Shown here: positions 1-5,831 of the stretch, piece after piece
How positions within the stretch are numbered: the stretch's first letter is position 1
Layout of the letters: every line of letters begins with the position of its first letter
NCBI GenBank assembly: GCA_964427535.1
Contig: CAYRVF010000176.1
Span: 1 to 7,871, forward strand
From: CAYRVF01 sp964427535
Lineage (GTDB): Bacteria; Chloroflexota; Ktedonobacteria; Ktedonobacterales; JADMIN01
DNA length: 7,871 nucleotides
Direction of reading: 5' to 3'
The notes under the pieces: model-generated
Told to the model about the DNA's origin: nothing
The model's input: only the letters and a program-made list of their open reading frames with translations
Databases searched by the model: none
Position numbers and translations under genes: made by a program

Positions 1-82
1 GCCCTGCCAGCCTGGCTGTAGCGGCATGCGCGCGTGCCTCCCGTTCGATGTCCCGTTCGATGTCCCGCTCGACGGCTGCCAT
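1..82 (-). CDS. 5' end of an unidentified gene, third in the operon (partial)
   Basis: The minus strand has an ATG at 82 that opens a frame running off the left edge without a stop, giving 27 residues. It starts 10 bases after the dehydrogenase stop codon, which is operon-like spacing. The visible peptide begins MAAVERDIERDIEREAR and is charged and probably helical. Part of it is encoded by a 12-bp tandem repeat that yields repeated R-D-I-E. A GGAG lies only two bases before the ATG, which is too close for a good ribosome binding site, so translation may depend on coupling to the upstream gene or the true start may differ. The piece is too short to identify a family. By position it is probably an enzyme or accessory protein of the same acyl-CoA pathway, which is inference only. 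Confidence 0.45.
   Translation of the reverse strand, partial: MAAVERDIERDIEREARAHAATARLAG
40..63. repeat. 12-bp perfect tandem repeat, two copies plus a partial third
   Basis: CCCGTTCGATGT occurs at 40-51 and 52-63, and a third, diverged partial copy starts at 64 (CCCGCTCGA). The period is a multiple of three, so copy-number change keeps the reading frame of the minus-strand gene and adds or removes an R-D-I-E unit near its N-terminus. Confidence 0.8.
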
Positions 83-92
83 GCTCCGCTAG

Positions 93-1259
93 CTAATAGG
101 AGCGCGGCAGGCCGAGGATGTGCTCGGCGACGTAGCTCAGCACGAGATTGTTGGAGATGGGCGCCGTGCGGTAGAGCCGGGTCTCGCGCCACTTGCGCTC
201 GACGTGGTACTCGCTCGCCAGCCCGTATCCGCCAAGCGTCGCCATTGCCACGTCGGCTGCCTCCCACGAGGCCTCTGACGCGAGGTATTTTGCCATGTTC
301 GCCTCTGCGCCGCAGGGCTGGTGCGCGTCGAACGCCGACGCAGCTTTGAGGCGCATCAGGTCGGCGGCCTCGACCGCCATAAAGGCCTTCGCGATCGGGA
401 ATTGCACGCCCTGATTCTTGCCAATCGGACGCTCGAACACCGACCGTGAATTCGCGTACGCCGTGGCCTGCTCGACGAACCAGCGGCCATCGCCGATGCA
501 CTCGCTGGCGATGAGGATGCGCTCGGCGTTCAGGCCGTCCAGCAGATACGCGAAGCCGCGCCCCGCCTCGCCGATGAGGGCGTCGTCAGGCACTTCCAGG
601 TCGGTGATGAAGAGCTGGTTCGTCTCGTGATTGATGAGCGTTTCGATGGGCACCGCCTGGATGCTTTTTCCAGCGGCGCGGGTGTCAATCAGGAAGAGAC
701 TCATACCGTCAGTTTTCTTGCGCGCCTGCTCGATCGGCGTCGTGCGCGCAAGCAGCACCAGCAGGTCGGAGTGCTGGTAGCGCGAGGTAAAGACCTTCTG
801 GCCGTTGATGACGTAGCCGCCGTCCGTCTTGCGTGCGAAGGTGGTGATGCGCGTGGTGTCGGAGCCGGCGTCGGGCTCGGTGACGCCGAACGCCTGCAGC
901 CGCAGCGCGCCGCTGGCGATCGCGGGCAGGTAGCGCCGCTTCTGCGCCTCGCTGCCGTGGCGCAGTAAGGACCCCATCGTATACATCTGCGCATGGCACG
1001 CGGCGGCCGAACCGCCCGAGTGGTTGATTTCCTCCAGCACGAGCGCGGCCTCGGTAATGCCCAGACCGCCTCCGCCATACTCCTCGGGGATCAGCACGCC
1101 GAGCCAGCCCGCCTCACTCATCGCCCGCACGAACTCGTCGGGATACGCGCGCTCGGCATCGCACCGTCGCCAATAGTCGGGGCCGAAGCGATCGCAGAGC
1201 GCGCGCACAGAGGCGCGGATGTCGGAGTGCAGCTCGGATTCGGAAATCGTGACGTCCAT
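93..1259 (-). CDS. acyl-CoA dehydrogenase family protein
   Basis: This 388-residue flavoprotein should catalyse FAD-dependent alpha,beta-dehydrogenation of an acyl-CoA in the cytoplasm and pass electrons to electron-transfer flavoprotein. The length is normal for the family. The helical N-terminal domain spans about 1-120. The family signature FGVTEPDAGSD lies at 124-134 at the start of the beta domain, and the C-terminal helical domain covers about 235-388 with GGYGLASEYHVERKWRE at 343-359. The usual catalytic Glu of the IYEGT motif is absent: the aligned stretch reads LYRTA (362-366), with Arg at 364. A Glu at 246 in GLNAERILIA sits where isovaleryl- and long-chain acyl-CoA dehydrogenases carry their base, so it is the likely catalytic residue. 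The start at 1259 is chosen because AAGGAGG lies seven bases upstream; the frame stays open to 1331 but that extension has no such site. Substrate is not predictable. It is probably co-transcribed with the carboxymuconolactone decarboxylase-family gene 132 bp upstream. Confidence 0.95.
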   Translation of the reverse strand: MDVTISESELHSDIRASVRALCDRFGPDYWRRCDAERAYPDEFVRAMSEAGWLGVLIPEEYGGGGLGITEAALVLEEINHSGGSAAACHAQMYTMGSLLRHGSEAQKRRYLPAIASGALRLQAFGVTEPDAGSDTTRITTFARKTDGGYVINGQKVFTSRYQHSDLLVLLARTTPIEQARKKTDGMSLFLIDTRAAGKSIQAVPIETLINHETNQLFITDLEVPDDALIGEAGRGFAYLLDGLNAERILIASECIGDGRWFVEQATAYANSRSVFERPIGKNQGVQFPIAKAFMAVEAADLMRLKAASAFDAHQPCGAEANMAKYLASEASWEAADVAMATLGGYGLASEYHVERKWRETRLYRTAPISNNLVLSYVAEHILGLPRSY

Positions 1260-1391
1260 GCAGCGTCCTCCTTGCTGGCGTGAGACTCGCGGGTCGCGGC
1301 GGACCCACGACCAACGTGCGACGTGAAACACAGAGTCTCTCGACGCGCGACATGCCGCCAGGTGCCGCCGATACGTCCGGCGACGGAGCGA

Positions 1392-1823
1392 CTAGCGCAC
1401 GCCGCTGCCGCCCTCGAAGACCGCCACCGAGGGCTCGATGCCTTCCGCGCCGACGATCTCGCGCCACGCCTCGAAGCCCGCCTGAAACGCGACGACTCCG
1501 GCCTCGGGGAGGGCAATCTCGATCGCCTCCAGCACTTCCTCCGGCGACACCCCAAGATCGAGCGCGGCACGGATATGACTCTGGATGTGTCCCTTGCCCG
1601 CGCGCAGTACCGTGAGACTCGTGATGAAGAGCAGCTCTTTCGTGCGCCGGTCAAGATGCCGCTGACGCAGATACACGGCGTCGATCAGGGCGTTGGTCCG
1701 CTGGAGCACCTCGAAGTCGGCGCGGGCCATCACCTTGTGATAGTCGAGCACGTAGCCCCGCGCACGGGCCATCTCGTCGATGTACGCTTGCTGTTCCTTC
1801 TCGCGTGCCAGGTCGTCTGCCAT
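1392..1823 (-). CDS. carboxymuconolactone decarboxylase family protein (CMD/AhpD fold)
   Basis: This small all-helical protein has 143 residues, typical of the family. The CMD core covers about 48-125, with the pattern RRTKELLFITSLTVLRAGKGHIQSHIRAAL followed by the usual LGVSPEEVLEAIEIAL turn and helix. Known members are either gamma-carboxymuconolactone decarboxylases of aromatic breakdown or AhpD-like peroxidases using a CxxC-H motif. Here the whole protein has no cysteine; the CxxC region reads KGHIQSH (77-83) with the histidines kept, so an AhpD-type thiol peroxidase role is ruled out. It may act as a decarboxylase, hydrolase-like enzyme or non-thiol CMD protein, and its substrate is unknown. 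The start at 1823 has only a modest AAAGG site. It is the first gene of the operon that continues into the acyl-CoA dehydrogenase, suggesting breakdown of an aromatic or cyclic acid through CoA intermediates (inference). Confidence 0.88.
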   Translation of the reverse strand: MADDLAREKEQQAYIDEMARARGYVLDYHKVMARADFEVLQRTNALIDAVYLRQRHLDRRTKELLFITSLTVLRAGKGHIQSHIRAALDLGVSPEEVLEAIEIALPEAGVVAFQAGFEAWREIVGAEGIEPSVAVFEGGSGVR

Positions 1824-1893
1824 CGAGCTGCCTTTCTGGTCGTGGCGCTGATTCGCCGACGAGTCGCTTCTCAGATGGTGTGGCTGTGGTCAT

Positions 1894-1899
1894 AGTATA
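1894..1899 (-). promoter_or_regulatory. candidate -10 element for the CMD-acyl-CoA dehydrogenase operon
   Basis: The minus strand reads TATACT here, inside the 8-bp palindrome AGTATACT (1894-1901). It is an isolated AT-rich spot in a GC-rich intergenic stretch. A transcript start near 1887 would give a leader of about 64 bases to the start at 1823. I find no good -35 hexamer 16-18 bp upstream, so the call is tentative. Confidence 0.4.
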
Positions 1900-1940
1900 C
1901 TCTGTCTGCAAGCCGCGGCGGGAGAGCGGCGTGGAACTGC

Positions 1941-2180
1941 TCAGGACGGCGCGACCGGCGTGGCGGCGCGTGTCCCCGCGAGCTCGGAGACGAACGCGCG
2001 GAAGCCCTCGGCGGCGGGCGAGACGGGTTCCCAGTCCAGCGGATAGAACGCCACCACGACCGCCTGCCCCCTCTGGCTCCGCAGCGAAATAGCAGCGTGC
2101 TGCGTGGTGGCGAGGGAGAAGTCCGGCGCAGCTATGCCTAGCGGCACAGGGGCAAGCGGCCCATACATCTTCCAAGTCAT
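1941..2180 (-). pseudogene. peroxiredoxin (AhpC/TSA family) remnant without peroxidatic cysteine
   Basis: The 79-residue product starts like a thioredoxin-fold peroxiredoxin: APDFSLATTQ (about 19-28), an LRSQRGQ turn, then VVVAFYPLDWEPV. In intact relatives the residue after this motif is the peroxidatic Cys (DWxPVC), and the protein runs on to about 150 residues. Here that position is Ser (WEPVS), and the frame ends about 27 residues later. The tail PAAEGFRAFVSELAG somewhat resembles the C-terminal end of such proteins (NPGAEG followed by a helix), so an internal deletion joining the two ends is possible; this is inference. The ATG at 2180 overlaps the stop of the upstream small gene as ATGA, suggesting former translational coupling. 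The product cannot be an active thiol peroxidase, though a stable non-catalytic protein cannot be excluded. Confidence 0.6.
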
Positions 2181-2428
2181 CGTCCCATTGCCCTGGCGCC
2201 ATCGCTGACCGCCGCGGGTCCTCCATCTTCGACCAGTCGGCCCATCTTCGCCAGCCACCGCAGGAAGCGGAGGTGCGCGATCTCGTGCGGACTCCACAAC
2301 TCGTGGTCCAGTTCGGCGCGTGGGTCGAGTTCGCCCAAGTGGCTCCACTCGCCGTGCCGCAAAGCCCCCAACGCGCCGCAACGATCAGTTTGCAGGCCGC
2401 CAATGGCCGCGCGCCGGCATTCTAACAT
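2177..2428 (-). CDS. small hypothetical protein, 83 aa
   Basis: I do not recognise the family. The middle of the product looks like real protein rather than a frame shadow: GEWSHLGELDPRAELDHELW (26-45), then SPHEIAHLRFLRWLAKMGRL (46-65). It is rich in Trp, His and Leu and predicts amphipathic helices. The N-terminal 20 residues and the C-terminal Gly/Ala/Arg tail are less convincing, so the start at 2428 (ATG, no clear ribosome binding site) is uncertain; ATG is rare in this frame. The stop overlaps the peroxiredoxin remnant start by ATGA, so the pair was probably one operon downstream of the large regulator. It may itself be a fragment of a longer protein. Confidence 0.5.
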   Translation of the reverse strand: MLECRRAAIGGLQTDRCGALGALRHGEWSHLGELDPRAELDHELWSPHEIAHLRFLRWLAKMGRLVEDGGPAAVSDGARAMGR

Positions 2429-2532
2429 ACGGTTGCATCGAGCCGCCTATGGCCGCGCCGGGTAGGGTGAGCGTTCCGTCGGGTTCCAGCGGCTCCAGCG
2501 GCCGTCGGTCGCAGTGGATATGCATCCTCGGG

Positions 2533-4128
2533 CTACAGCAGGCCCCGCTGGGACGCCACTGCCACAGCCTGAGTGCGGGTTCTGACACCCAGCGTGCGGA
2601 AGACGGCAGTCAAGTGGCGACGGACCGTGTACGGCGACAGGGCGAGCTGACGGGCAATCTCTGGATTGCCAAGTCCCGCTGCCACCAGCCGCAGCAGCTC
2701 CCGCTCACGCACACTCAGAGGGCCGTCCGCCTGCTCAGCCTGCTCAGAGCGCCTCGCGTGCTGGGGGATGTCGTCGGCTCGCCTGTCAGGCGTGCGTGGG
2801 TCGGCAGCGAGCGAGCGAGCGAGGTCGTCCAGCAGGTGGCTGGCGATGGCCACGACCTGGCTCAAGGGCAGTGAGCGTCCCTCACGGTACGCAGCGCCGA
2901 GGCCCTCCGCGTCGAGTTGCTCGCGCAGCGTGGTGAGATGCGGCCGCATGGCCCACATCCAGAGGCGAATCGCTGGGCCGATAGCTTGGATCAAGGCGTC
3001 CGCCGCCCCGAGGAGACGCGCGCGCGCTGAGGGGGCGGCGCGCTCACCGGCCAGCCACAGGGCGAACTGCGCACCAAGGGCGATGAGCCAGCGTTCCTTC
3101 AAGTCTGCGCCTGCCCACAGGCCCGCGCGCGCGTGTGCGACGGCACGGGAGTACTCGCCCAGCTCGTACGCGGCCTGTGCCAGGCCGTAGTGGGCTAGGC
3201 CAGCAACGTATATATCCCCACTCTGTTGGAAGCAGTCGAGCGCATCTGCACAGCAGGCAGCAGCCCGCGCATAGTCCCCCTGTATGGTGGCCATCGCGCT
3301 GAGCAAGATGAAGGCGTGGCCGGCCCAGAACGAATCGTCCACCTCCTGCGCGCGGCGCAAGCCCGCCTCCAGCAGCCGGGCACTCTCGGCGGCTTCCCCG
3401 GCATACACGGAGCAGGCTCCGAGCTGGGAGAGCGCCTTGGCAATGTCGACCCGGTCGTCCCGCTGCTCGGCCAGAGCCAGCGCCTCCTGCAGCAGAACCT
3501 GCGCCCGGTCAGTGTCGCCCCGTACAGTCACGAGCCGCCCCGCGCGGATGAGCGCGTCTGTGCGCACGGTCGGGTCCGCCCCAGGCGCGCGGGCCAGCGC
3601 CTCCTCGATCCACCGCGCCCCTTCCGCATGATAGCCGCGCGCGAACCAAAAGTAGCTGAGCGCCGTCGCCAACCGCAGCCCCGACTCCCACGCTACGACC
3701 GCCTCGGGGCCCTCCTGATCGAGCAGCCAGCGCAGCGCCGCCCGCAGGTTGTCGTGCTCACGCTCCAGGCGCAAGTACCACACACGCTGAGACGGCCCGC
3801 GCAATTCGCGGTCGGCCCGCTCGGCCAGTGCCAGAAAGTAGCGTGCATGCGCACTCCGCACCGCCGCCAATTCGCCCGCGGCGGCGAGCCGCTCCTCCGC
3901 GTACGCCCGCACCGTCTCCAACATCCCGAACGCCGCGTGGCTGTCGCTCGCGTCTCGCTCGTCTCGCTCGTCTCCCGCCGTGTCCTCCGCCTCCCATGTC
4001 TCCTCCGTGTCTGGCAGATCCTGCAAGCGTCCTGGCAGGACTAGACTCTTGTCGACGAGCGAGACGAGCCCATCACGGGTGCGTCCCTCATCCTCCTCGG
4101 CGACAGAGCCGCCCAGGCTCCCCACCAC
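2533..4128 (-). CDS. C-terminal helical-repeat and LuxR HTH half of the split regulator
   Basis: Downstream of the nonsense codon the frame is open to 2533. The first possible start after the stop is GTG 4128, with no ribosome binding site that I can see, so this half is probably not made unless by reinitiation or read-through. In the numbering of this ORF, a linker rich in Asp, Glu and Arg (about 34-65) precedes FGMLETVRAYAEERL (68-82), the usual end of the winged-helix region. Helical TPR-like repeats follow from about 110 to 430, including LEREHDNLRAALRWLL. The final 62 residues (470-531) are a complete GerE domain, PLSVRERELLRLVAAGLGNPEIARQLALSPYTVRRHL and onward, with the recognition helix around SPYTVRRHL. 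Confidence 0.8.
   Translation of the reverse strand: MVGSLGGSVAEEDEGRTRDGLVSLVDKSLVLPGRLQDLPDTEETWEAEDTAGDERDERDASDSHAAFGMLETVRAYAEERLAAAGELAAVRSAHARYFLALAERADRELRGPSQRVWYLRLEREHDNLRAALRWLLDQEGPEAVVAWESGLRLATALSYFWFARGYHAEGARWIEEALARAPGADPTVRTDALIRAGRLVTVRGDTDRAQVLLQEALALAEQRDDRVDIAKALSQLGACSVYAGEAAESARLLEAGLRRAQEVDDSFWAGHAFILLSAMATIQGDYARAAACCADALDCFQQSGDIYVAGLAHYGLAQAAYELGEYSRAVAHARAGLWAGADLKERWLIALGAQFALWLAGERAAPSARARLLGAADALIQAIGPAIRLWMWAMRPHLTTLREQLDAEGLGAAYREGRSLPLSQVVAIASHLLDDLARSLAADPRTPDRRADDIPQHARRSEQAEQADGPLSVRERELLRLVAAGLGNPEIARQLALSPYTVRRHLTAVFRTLGVRTRTQAVAVASQRGLL
3952..3969. repeat. 9-bp tandem repeat within the regulator linker
   Basis: GTCTCGCTC is repeated at 3952-3960 and 3961-3969, with a diverged third unit beginning at 3970 (GTCTCCCGC). 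It keeps frame and encodes the acidic-basic run DERDERD on the minus strand. It lies in an inserted, low-complexity linker between the winged-helix region and the FGMLETVR motif, where relatives usually have a shorter stretch. Confidence 0.7.
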
Positions 4129-4188
4129 GGCCGCCAGCGCGGCGACGGAGACACAGCCCGAGAAGACGCCTAGGCAGCAGAAGAGGCG

Positions 4189-4191
4189 TTA
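4189..4191 (-). other. in-frame nonsense codon (TAA) splitting the regulator
   Basis: The plus strand reads TTA, so the minus strand codon is TAA, flanked by GAG (Glu) and CGC (Arg). The frame before and after is identical, since the distance from the start at 5028 is a multiple of three. Homology on both sides is continuous, and Gln is the expected residue here in this family, which points to CAA changed to TAA. Confidence 0.85.
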
Positions 4192-5028
4192 CTCGTCCGG
4201 GTCGAGCAGCTCGTAGCTCCAACCAATGGCGGCCTCTAGGCTGTGCTGCCGCTCCGGCACGTCCGCGGCCTTCCAGTGCAGGAGCCGCAATCGGTCCTCC
4301 AACCGAAAGACGAGCGTCGGCAGCGGGACCACATCAAGTCGGGCAGCTGCCAGCTCCAGGGCAAGGGGCAGCCCATCAAGCTGCGCCACGAGCTGCGCGA
4401 CCAGGCGAGCCTGCTGGCCGGTTAGCGCGAAGTCGGCGTGCCGCGCCCGGGCACGCGCCACAAAAAGCGCTACCCCTGGGACCCGCGCGAGGCGCGCGGC
4501 AGACGGGAGCACCCGACGGAGATCGGGCACACCCAGCGGCGCGACACGGAGCAAGTGCTCGACCGGCAACTGCAGTGGGACGCGGCTGGTCACGAGAAGC
4601 GCGAGTCCAGGGCAGGCGGCAAGCAGTTCAGTAAGTGGGGTGGCGGCGGACAATACGTGCTCGAAGTTATCGAGCACCATGAGCAGTCGCCGCGCGTCCA
4701 GAACCGTCCGGAGGCGCGCCAGCAAGGACGGAGAGGAGCTCTCGTCGGTGACGCCGAGGGCATGGGCCAGCGCGGGCAGGACCGCGTCCGGGCCGCGCAG
4801 GGGAGCGAGGTCGACGAGCACAACCCCATCGAGGAAATAGTCGGTGAGCTCGGCGGCCGCAGCCAGGGCGAGCCGGGTCTTGCCCACCCCGGCCGGACCG
4901 GTCAGGGTCAACAGGCGCACGCCCTCCACGGCCAACCGGTGGTGAATCGCCTCCCGCTCGCGCTCGCGATCGACGAGTGGCGTGGGCTGGACCCACAAGC
5001 GCAAGGAGCGGGCGGAGGTGGACCACAT
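4189..5028 (-). CDS. N-terminal ATPase half of the split LuxR-type regulator
   Basis: This open half encodes 279 residues. After a short basic N-terminus comes PTPLVDRERE, the usual entry to the nucleotide-binding domain. Walker A is GPAGVGKTR (44-52), Walker B LLMVLDNFEHV (115-125), a sensor-type strand LLVTSRVPL (144-152) and the GLPLALELAAAR motif (199-210) of the helical lid. The frame ends inside the family's QHSLEAAIGWSYELL segment (251-265), just before the winged helix. If made alone, the product would keep the whole nucleotide-binding domain but lack sensor repeats and DNA-binding domain, so it could not act as an activator. All catalytic motifs are intact, which argues that loss of function is recent. 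Confidence 0.8.
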   Translation of the reverse strand: MWSTSARSLRLWVQPTPLVDREREREAIHHRLAVEGVRLLTLTGPAGVGKTRLALAAAAELTDYFLDGVVLVDLAPLRGPDAVLPALAHALGVTDESSSPSLLARLRTVLDARRLLMVLDNFEHVLSAATPLTELLAACPGLALLVTSRVPLQLPVEHLLRVAPLGVPDLRRVLPSAARLARVPGVALFVARARARHADFALTGQQARLVAQLVAQLDGLPLALELAAARLDVVPLPTLVFRLEDRLRLLHWKAADVPERQHSLEAAIGWSYELLDPDE

Positions 5029-5032
5029 AGAT

Positions 5033-5045
5033 TTCCTCAGAGGAA
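5033..5045 (-). promoter_or_regulatory. 13-base inverted repeat covering the regulator's Shine-Dalgarno site
   Basis: The minus strand reads TTCCTCTGAGGAA, an inverted repeat with 6-base arms around one base. In RNA it can form a five-pair stem with a three-base loop. The 3' arm GAGGAA is the ribosome binding site for the ATG at 5028, so folding would hide it. As DNA the same palindrome could be a protein binding site. Either use is inference. Confidence 0.5.
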
Positions 5046-5052
5046 CATCTCG

Positions 5053-5069
5053 CTCCCCGCTGTGGGGAG
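5053..5069 (-). promoter_or_regulatory. second leader hairpin, 6-bp GC stem
   Basis: The minus strand reads CTCCCC, ACAGC, GGGGAG: a perfect six-pair stem with a five-base loop, all G-C except one A-T pair. It lies in the predicted untranslated leader between the -10 element (5088-5093) and the ATG at 5028, just upstream of the Shine-Dalgarno palindrome. It is not followed by a U-run, so it is not a classic terminator. Confidence 0.5.
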
Positions 5070-5087
5070 ACCAACTCATACCAACAC

Positions 5088-5096
5088 ATTGTATCA
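5088..5096 (-). promoter_or_regulatory. extended -10 promoter for the LuxR-type regulator
   Basis: The minus strand reads TGATACAAT: a good -10 hexamer TACAAT (5088-5093) with the TG of an extended -10. The -35 region is poor, as expected for that promoter class. The predicted start point near 5081 gives a leader of about 53 bases carrying two inverted repeats before ATG 5028. The same pattern (TGCTACAAT) precedes the ABC exporter. Confidence 0.5.
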
Positions 5097-5683
5097 AGTA
5101 GAAGAACGTAAGGCGAACCAGGTGACCGTCGAGCGCCTGTACGCCCTCCTGAAGCCTAGGTGCTGAACACGGACCTCATCGCGACGGGCCTGCTCTTCAT
5201 CTGCTTCACCATCGGCGTTCGTCGGGCGCTGGCGTACGCGCTCACTCCGAGCATGTTGAACACCACTACTGCACTGTTCGTGCTCACCGGGGCAGGCATC
5301 GCCAACGACGGCGTGTACACCGAGTACAACCCCACAGACCGTGAGGCTGCTCTCCACAACATGCTGCACTTGATTGGTTTCTACGTCGCCTTCAACGCAC
5401 TCACAGTGGCCATCTTCCTGATCGGCTTCCATCTGCGGAAGGACCTGGCGTGGCGCCGCTACGGCTGGTATTCGCTCAGTGCCAGCCTGGTCGTCTGTGC
5501 GCTCATCATCGTCTATGTCACGCTCCCAGCGAGCTGGCAGTCGGACCAGGGTCTCATCGAGCGGCTGATCATTGGGGCGACGTTTGGCTGGCAGATGCTC
5601 ACTGGATACCGACTGCTGAGACCCCAGCGGCGAGCGGGTGCGCTCGAAAGGCCTAGCGCGTCCCGGCGAGTGCCCCACCTACG

Positions 5684-5713
5684 GGAGGTCGCGCGGCACT
5701 GGCCGCGGTCTCC
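5684..5713 (+). other. hairpin downstream of the DUF998 core
   Basis: GGAGGTCGCG (5684-5693) pairs with CGCGGTCTCC (5704-5713) through ten pairs, two of them G-U, around a ten-base loop. The G-U pairs favour folding of the plus-strand RNA. It lies about 60 bases after the last recognisable DUF998 residue. There is no U-tract, so it is at best a weak or factor-dependent terminator. Confidence 0.3.
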
Positions 5714-5805
5714 TGGAGGAAGAGGACCGCATCAGCTCTGTGGTGCGCATCCCAGGGCAACGCTCCGGCGCGCGGACTCAGCCCCCCTCGTAAACACGCT
5801 CTTAG

Positions 5806-5831
5806 AGTCGCATCAGGGAGTCGCATCAGGG
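5806..5831. repeat. 13-bp perfect tandem repeat, two copies
   Basis: AGTCGCATCAGGG occurs at 5806-5818 and again at 5819-5831 without mismatch. The period is not a multiple of three, which fits the view that this stretch is non-coding. It lies about 80-110 bp upstream of the exporter's -10 element, so it could be a paired binding site or simply a slippage product. Confidence 0.8.

Larger units (their letters stand above)
2533..5028 (-). pseudogene. MalT/LAL-like ATPase transcriptional regulator with C-terminal LuxR HTH, interrupted by one nonsense codon
   Basis: Read as one frame this gene is 831 codons: an N-terminal P-loop ATPase, a winged-helix-like linker, a TPR-type helical repeat region and a C-terminal LuxR (GerE) DNA-binding domain. 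That is the architecture of large ATP-dependent signal integrators common in actinobacteria and Chloroflexota. The frame is broken at codon 280 by TAA (4189-4191). Both sides are in the same frame, and the protein reads ELLDPDE-stop-RLFCCLGVF, where relatives have E/DEQRLFRRLAVF. A single C-to-T change of a CAA Gln codon explains the break, with no frameshift. The start at 5028 is preferred because GAGGAA lies four bases before it. ATG 5079 lies at the predicted transcript start, and TTG 5097 overlaps the -10 element. The rest of the frame is well preserved, so the mutation is recent or is a sequencing error. It is divergent from the DUF998 gene, which it may once have controlled (inference). 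Confidence 0.85.

Noticed and set aside
1260..1331. 24-residue N-terminal extension of the acyl-CoA dehydrogenase
   Set aside because: It is Arg-rich and unlike family N-termini, and an ideal AAGGAGG precedes the ATG at 1259.
1651..2403. 250-codon minus-strand frame spanning the CMD gene start and the peroxiredoxin remnant
   Set aside because: It overlaps three better-supported frames and its translation shows only compositional Arg/Ala/Gly bias.
3226..4634. Long plus-strand open frames across the regulator
   Set aside because: They are Arg/Pro/Ala-rich translations opposite a frame with unmistakable ATPase, repeat and HTH motifs; such shadows are usual at this GC content.
5029..5097. Upstream starts TTG 5097 and ATG 5079 for the regulator
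   Set aside because: The TTG overlaps the -10 element and the ATG 5079 would sit at the predicted transcript start, whereas ATG 5028 has GAGGAA at proper distance.
5094..5678. 194-codon open frame on the minus strand opposite the DUF998 gene
   Set aside because: The product has no family pattern or membrane segments, while the opposite strand carries clear DUF998 helices; it is an antisense shadow.
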